Positions 58,863 to 64,000 of a DNA stretch of 64,000 nucleotides are shown one piece after another. The notes beneath the pieces are model-generated. The model saw only the letters and a list, made by a program, of their open reading frames with translations. It ran no database searches and was not told the DNA's origin. Each line of letters starts with the position of its first letter. Within the stretch, counting starts at the first letter, position 1. The position numbers and the translations under genes are program-made. The stretch is from Trema orientale (lineage: Eukaryota; Streptophyta; Magnoliopsida; Rosales; Cannabaceae), in assembly GCA_002914845.1 (NCBI GenBank), contig JXTC01000083.1, positions 203,297-267,296 of the forward strand. The letters run 5' to 3'.

Positions 58863-61771
58863 GATTCAGGAGCCACTAATCATATTTGTTCTTCTTTTCA
58901 GATGCTTAGTTTTTCAAGGGAGCTTGCCGGCGGGGAATTCACGATGAGAGTAGGCAATGGAGCCAAAGTTTTGGCAAAAGCAGTGGGAGTCGTCCGTCTT
59001 CATTTTAGGAATAAATTTTTGTTATTGAACAATGTTTATTTTATTCTTGGTTTTCGTAGGAATTTAATTTCTATTTCAAGACTATTTGAACAAATTTTTT
59101 GTGTTTCTTTTCTTAATAATGAGATTATTATTTCTAAAAATAGTTTAAATATTTGTTCTGCAAAAATGGAGAATAGACTTTACATGTTAAGGACGAATGA
59201 ACAATCACTGCTTAATACCGAAATGTTTAAAGTTGACTATCCTAAATCTAAAAAGCAAAAAGTTTCTCATGACGACGATACATATCTTTGGCATCTTAGG
59301 TTAGGGCATATCAATCTAGATAGGATAAACAGACTTGTAAAGAATAGTCCTTTAAGAGAGCTAAAAGTTGGCACTCTACCAGTTTGTGAATCTTGTTTAG
59401 AAAGAAAAATGACTAAGATACTTTTCTCAGCAAGGGGCAAAAGGGCCAAAGAACCGCTTGAGCTTGTGCATACCGATATATGTGGTCCATTGAATGTACA
59501 AGCAAGAAGTGGTTCGAATATTTTGTCACATTTATTGACGATTATTCACGATATGGATACGTGTACCTAATGCAAAAAAAATTTGAAACCTTTGAAAAGC
59601 AATTAGGTAAGTCACTAAAAACTCTTCGATCAGATCGAAGAGGTGAATACCTTGATAATGAATTCAAGGATTACTTGCTGGAGAATGGCATCCTATCCCA
59701 ACTCACAGCACCTGTAATACCACAATAGAACGGTGTTGCAGAAAGGAGAAACCGAACGTTGCTTGATATGGTTAGATTAATGATGAGCTTCACTTCCCTA
59801 CCACTCTTATTCTGGGGTTATGCACTTCAAACCGCTATTTATATTTTGAATGTAGTACCTTCCAATGCTATCCAAAAGATACCTTTAGAGTTGTGGAATG
59901 GGCGCAAACCTAGTTTACGTCACATCCGCATATGGGGGTGCCCAGCACATGTACTAAAAGAAAAGATTGGGAAGCTAAAACCACGTACAGAGGTTTGTTT
60001 ATTTGTAGGTTATCCAAAAGGCATGAGAGGAGGTTTGTTTTATAGTCCTCAAGAGAAAAAGGTATTTGTATCGACAAATGCCACTTTTCTTGAAAATGAC
60101 TATATGACAGATTTCAAACCTCAAAGTAAAGTTGTACAAAAGGAATTACTTTCTGATCAGATCAGACCACAACCAACAACAGTTGTTGAACGACAAAATT
60201 ACGAGACCACTATTCCAGATCAGAATACTTTGGCAACTCAACATAGTGGGAGGGTCATTAGACCACCTGCTCGCTACAGGAAAGTTGGAGAAGCACATGT
60301 TGCTGTTTTCGATAGTAGCCAAGATGACCCATTGACATACAAGCGATCTATAAAAGAAAAAGAGGTATAGATGAAAAAGTTGAAACGTTCAATGCTAGGT
60401 TAGTGGCAAAAGGTTATACCCAAAAAGAGAGAGTTGACTATGAGGAGACTTTCTCGCCAGTAGCTATGCTTAAATCCATACGTATCCTCTTATCCATTAC
60501 TGCATGTTTAGACTATGAAATATGGCAAATGGATGTCAAGACAGCTTTTTTAAATGGTTATCTTGAAGAAAGCATCTATATGGTGCAACCAGAAGGTTTT
60601 GTAGCTAAAGGTCAAGAGCAGAAAGTCTGCAAGCTACTTAGGTCCATTTATAGACTTAAGCAAGCTTTAAGATCATGGAATCTAAGATTTGATGAAACGA
60701 TCAATTCTTATGGTTTCGATCAAAATATTGATGAACCTTGTATATACAAGTACATCAAAGACAAGAAAGTGGTCTTCCTAGTTCTTTATGTAGATGATAT
60801 TTTGCTCATTGAGAATGATGTGGAAATATTATCTAATGTAAAGAAGTGGCTAGCCGAGCAATTCCAAATGAAAGATTTGGGAGAAGCAGGTTATGTGCTT
60901 GGGATCAGATTATTCGAGATCGCAAGAGCAGACTTTTGGCACTGTCTCAAGCATCTTATATTGATAAGGTGCTCATTCCTTTTTCGATGCAAAACTCCAA
61001 GAGAGGACAGTTACCTTCTCGACATGGAGTCATCTTTTCCAAAGAGCAATGTCTCAAGACACCTCAAGAGGAAGAGGATATGAGACGGGTTCCTTATGTA
61101 TCTGCAGTTGGCAGCCTTATGTATACCATGTTGTGTACTAGGCCTGACATATGCTACGCAGTAGGGATAGTCAGTCGTTTTCAATCAAATTCAGGATTAG
61201 ATCACTGGATAGCGGTAAAGCATATTCTCAAGTATCTTAGAAGAACAAGAAATTATATGCTGGTTTATTCAAGTCAGGACTTGATTCCTACTGATACACT
61301 GATTCTGATTTTCAATCAGACAAAGATACTCGAAAGTCGACGTCTGGGTCAGTGTTCACTCTTGGTGGTGGAGCCGTTGTCTGGAGAAGCGTTAAACAAT
61401 CCAGCACTGCAGATTCTACTACGGAAGCAGAATATATAGCAGCTTGTGAAGCAGCTAAAGTAGCAGTTTAGCTTAGAAAGTTCTTTACTAATTTGGAAGT
61501 TGTTCCAAATATGGATAAGCCATTGACTTTATACTGTGATAACAGTGGAGCAGTGGCGAATTCAAAAGAATCAAGAAGCCACAAGAGAGGAAAGCATATA
61601 GAGAGAAAGTGTCATCTGATTAGAGAGATAGTATATCGAGGAGACGTGGCCGTTATGAAGATAGCATCTAAAAACAACATTGCTGATCCTTTTACAAAAA
61701 CGCTTCCAGCGAAGACTTTTGAGAGTCACTTGGAGGGTTTAGGATTGAGAGACATGTCTTACCTACTTTAG
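58863..61771 (+). pseudogene. Copia pol (protease, integrase, RT, RNase H), broken
   Basis: Protease DSGATNHIC starts at 58863. The pre-integrase zinc finger contains HLRLGHIN and CESCLERK. Integrase contains LVHTDICGPL and FVTFIDDYSRYGYVYLM, then SDRRGEY (normally SDRGGEY). RT contains [20 protein letters not shown] and LYVDDILL. RNase H contains STTEAEYIAACEAAK and NIADPFTKTL. Lesions seen: base loss near 59513; a ~14-residue deletion near 59585; TAG at 59726-59728 in place of Gln; an out-of-frame deletion of about 45 residues near 60345; a frameshift near 60900; another near 61285; and TAG at 61469-61471 in place of Trp. The stop at 61769-61771 lies directly before the polypurine tract. 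Confidence 0.9.
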
Positions 61772-61785
61772 GGTAAGTAGGAGAT
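61772..61785 (+). promoter_or_regulatory. Polypurine tract of the copia element
   Basis: GGTAAGTAGGAGAT directly precedes the 3' LTR, close to the common copia form AAGTGGGAGATTGTT. Confidence 0.8.
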
Positions 61786-63599
61786 TGTTAGGATTTATGC
61801 CCTAAAAGCATGTATATTTTAGATATTTGCTGAATTAATAAAATGACATTTTTCTATTTGAATTTGTGCATAATTGGTATGTCTTTAAATATCAGAAAAT
61901 TCCTAGTTTATTTATGTGACCACAAATTTAGTATATAAGTGTTATATACATGAGGATTAAATTTATGGATAATAAACTAAATATAGTCCATAATAATTAA
62001 TTAAAGTTTGGGATCTTTAATTAAATATTATTAGCACGGTCCATTAACATTGAGAATGTAATAGTCTTATCCAGACTATTGAATCAATGGAGGTACTTTA
62101 TATAATTCGATTATATAGGACTGGACCAGACATAATTTGAATATCACATATATTCTGTTAACTATTGAGAGTTCAAATAATGTCACTAGATGATCATATA
62201 TAAATCAATCTTGATCCTAAGTAGTTATACTCATATTTATAACATTATGTTCTTTGACATACTTGTTAAAGGTTTGTTTCATAAACAGATCGAAATACTT
62301 GTATATTGGAAGTATGATGAGATGAGTAGTTGGGAATGTAGCTTACAGATATGGAATCCATTCCTTCCATTAGGAAGCTAGAAAGATGATTCCCTTGTGT
62401 ATTGATTCAGGACTTGAACAGTTTGAGTACTCAATTTATAATAGATTTATAAATTAATTGTTCATTTGAGAATCAATGGTACACAAGGATAAAAATGTAA
62501 TTGGAGAGGTAAACAGAACATGACCTAACTCCAATTATGAATTGTCTATGGAGGATTGAACTACATGTAATGATTAAATCGATGGATTGCTCGTTGTTTT
62601 CTGAATAAATTAATTTTGTAATTTCAAGAGTGCAATTCTGGATTTTTAGTGGAGTAATACTGGAATTAATAAATTAGACAAATTAATTAAAGAGTTTAAT
62701 TAATTGAAGCTTGAATTATAGGTCCATAGGTCCCCAATTCCACCTCTTACAAACACTGTACTGGATATTACATTATTTCTGTTACTACATACATTGTCTA
62801 GATAAATAGTTTATCTATATGTAATTAATAATTGTTATTAATCAAATAATTAATTAATTTAAATTTATGAAGGGATAAGTTTCTCAATTTGTTTAAATTT
62901 TGAATTTAAAAATATCTAATTATGAGATAATTTGATAAATAGAAATTAGAAAACTGACTGAAAGTGAAATAATTATCTGCTAGTTTATATAGATATATAT
63001 ATATACATATTAATTAATTAATTAGATTAATTAATTTATATATATATATAATTATATTTTTTAAAAAAAGAAACTTACGTTTCCTACAAACAAAAAGTAA
63101 CGTTTTTTAAAAGTTATATATATATATATATATTTATGTGATTAATATATTATTTATTAAATAGTTTAATAAATATATATATATATAAAGTAAACTCCAG
63201 TAGAAAAATAGAGATACTATCACGTATTATTTTCTACAGAGCCTTCATAAACTAGAGAGAAAAAGAAGAGAGTCTTCCTATTCTCTGTATCACAAAAACT
63301 CTTGCAATCTCATGAGTTGAGAAAGTTGCAAGTGCCTAAAGTGTGAGTTTAAGAAATTGTATGTAACGCCCACACGTTCTTCCAGTTGTGCTTGAGGCTT
63401 GGATTGGAAGATCGTGGTTTAGAAGACAGAAAAGCTAGGATCCGCTGATAGGTTACAAGAGGTATTAGATCTATTCTTTTTGTATATTCCTATTTGATAT
63501 GAATTAATACTATGCACTCATATAGTCAATTGTTTTGAGAAATTTTTTGAATGTTCCTGGGCCAATCTTCCACTGCAAAAATCGTTTTTAATTCGAACA
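61786..63599 (+). repeat. 3' LTR of the copia element
   Basis: 1814 bp, TGTTAGGA...TTCGAACA, followed by the target duplication ACTGG. Relative to the 5' LTR it lacks ~13 bp near 62704 (before GAAGCTTGAATTATAG) and has extra AT units near 63120 and 63180. Confidence 0.95.
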
Positions 63600-63604
63600 A
63601 CTGG

Positions 63605-64000
63605 CAAGACTAGTTCTCCAAAAAGGAGCCAAACAAACCCCACCCCTACCCAAAAAAAGAAAAAAAAAGAAGAAGGGACAATTATGCTGCAAACCCACCT
63701 ATATTCTCTATATAAAATGAAAGGAGTAGGGAGCTGGAGATGATTTCCTTAAACTAAGACAATATTAGCAAAGTATGACATAAAGCTTTCCTCAAGGAGA
63801 AAAATCTAAGATTAAAGGAAAAGGAAAGAAATAAAGTAAAATAAACTAACATATTTAGAAAGCAATAGAATCAACAATCAAAACTGCTGACTTTTGTAAA
63901 CCAATGCAAAACAAACTGTTATGTGAAGCCAGGAGTTTTACTTAGTACTTACAGCAGGATCCGATCTGAATCTTGTAAAGCAACATTTTGCCTGTTTTAA
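63605..64000. other. Flank of the copia element
   Basis: No gene is visible. AT-rich; it begins with an A-rich stretch. It continues the sequence that lay at ~54281 before the element inserted. Confidence 0.5.

Larger units (their letters stand above)
54282..63604 (+). mobile_element. Complete but defective Ty1/copia LTR retrotransposon
   Basis: A 9.3-kb element (54287-63599) flanked by a perfect 5-bp target duplication ACTGG (54282-54286 and 63600-63604). Both LTRs start TGTTAGG and end ACA. In order: 5' LTR, tRNA-Met primer site, 1.8-kb leader, gag, protease, integrase, reverse transcriptase, RNase H, polypurine tract, 3' LTR. Integrase before RT defines copia. Several frameshifts, two stops and two deletions in pol make it non-autonomous. 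The LTRs are close in length (1815 and 1814 bp) and differ by only a few percent by eye over the first ~300 bp. Confidence 0.95.

Overview
This is a stretch of plant nuclear genome, most likely from a eudicot. It is AT-rich, its genes have GT-AG introns (one is GC-AG), and most of the DNA is transposon-derived. Three host genes look intact. Two further gene remnants are plainly dead. The rest is transposons, their fragments, MITEs and tandem repeats. I see no rRNA, no convincing tRNA, no CRISPR and nothing bacterial. The species cannot be fixed from the sequence alone.

Layout. 1-1.7 kb: an intronless gene for a secreted phylloplanin-like (Ole e 1 family) protein, with a TATA box. 1.7-9.4 kb: retrotransposon debris, including a minus-strand Ty3/gypsy chromovirus remnant in which several deletions left one long open frame (2776-4363), a repeated piece of its tail (4972-5158), and a dead Ty1/copia RNase H fragment (8455-8890). 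9.7-16 kb: three copies of an unclassified dispersed repeat in both orientations, enclosing three MITE-like elements, two of which have perfect target-site duplications. 16-19.4 kb: small tandem repeats and a polyphenol oxidase pseudogene that keeps only its two ends. 19.6-27.9 kb: two non-autonomous Mutator-like candidates back to back; the larger contains a ZIP metal-transporter exon fragment and large internal repeat arrays. 28-32 kb: three more MITE-like elements, then the promoter side of the next gene.

32.2-46.4 kb is the gene-rich core. A UBC22/UBE2S-type ubiquitin-conjugating enzyme (plus strand, six coding exons, 270 aa, one GC-AG intron, probable 1.66-kb 5'UTR intron) converges on an AREB3/ABI5-like group A bZIP factor (minus strand, three coding exons, 335 aa, with a 4.4-kb second intron before a tiny last exon). 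Between them lie two copies of a palindromic MITE, one with a perfect 120-bp internal tandem duplication.

46.4-64 kb: a ~0.6-kb retroposed insert with poly-A and 14-bp flanking repeats; a solo copia LTR with target-site duplication CCTAG, interrupted by a 500-N assembly gap; a minus-strand L1-type LINE reverse-transcriptase relic; and a complete but mutationally dead 9.3-kb Ty1/copia retrotransposon (54287-63599) with ~1.8-kb LTRs and target-site duplication ACTGG. The solo LTR belongs to a family related to that element.

The host genes do not form a pathway. The E2 enzyme is a cell-cycle K11-ubiquitin factor by family, the bZIP an ABA-response regulator by family, and the phylloplanin-like protein a secreted surface or wall protein by family. 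All element ends, exon boundaries and target duplications were read by eye and no database search was run.
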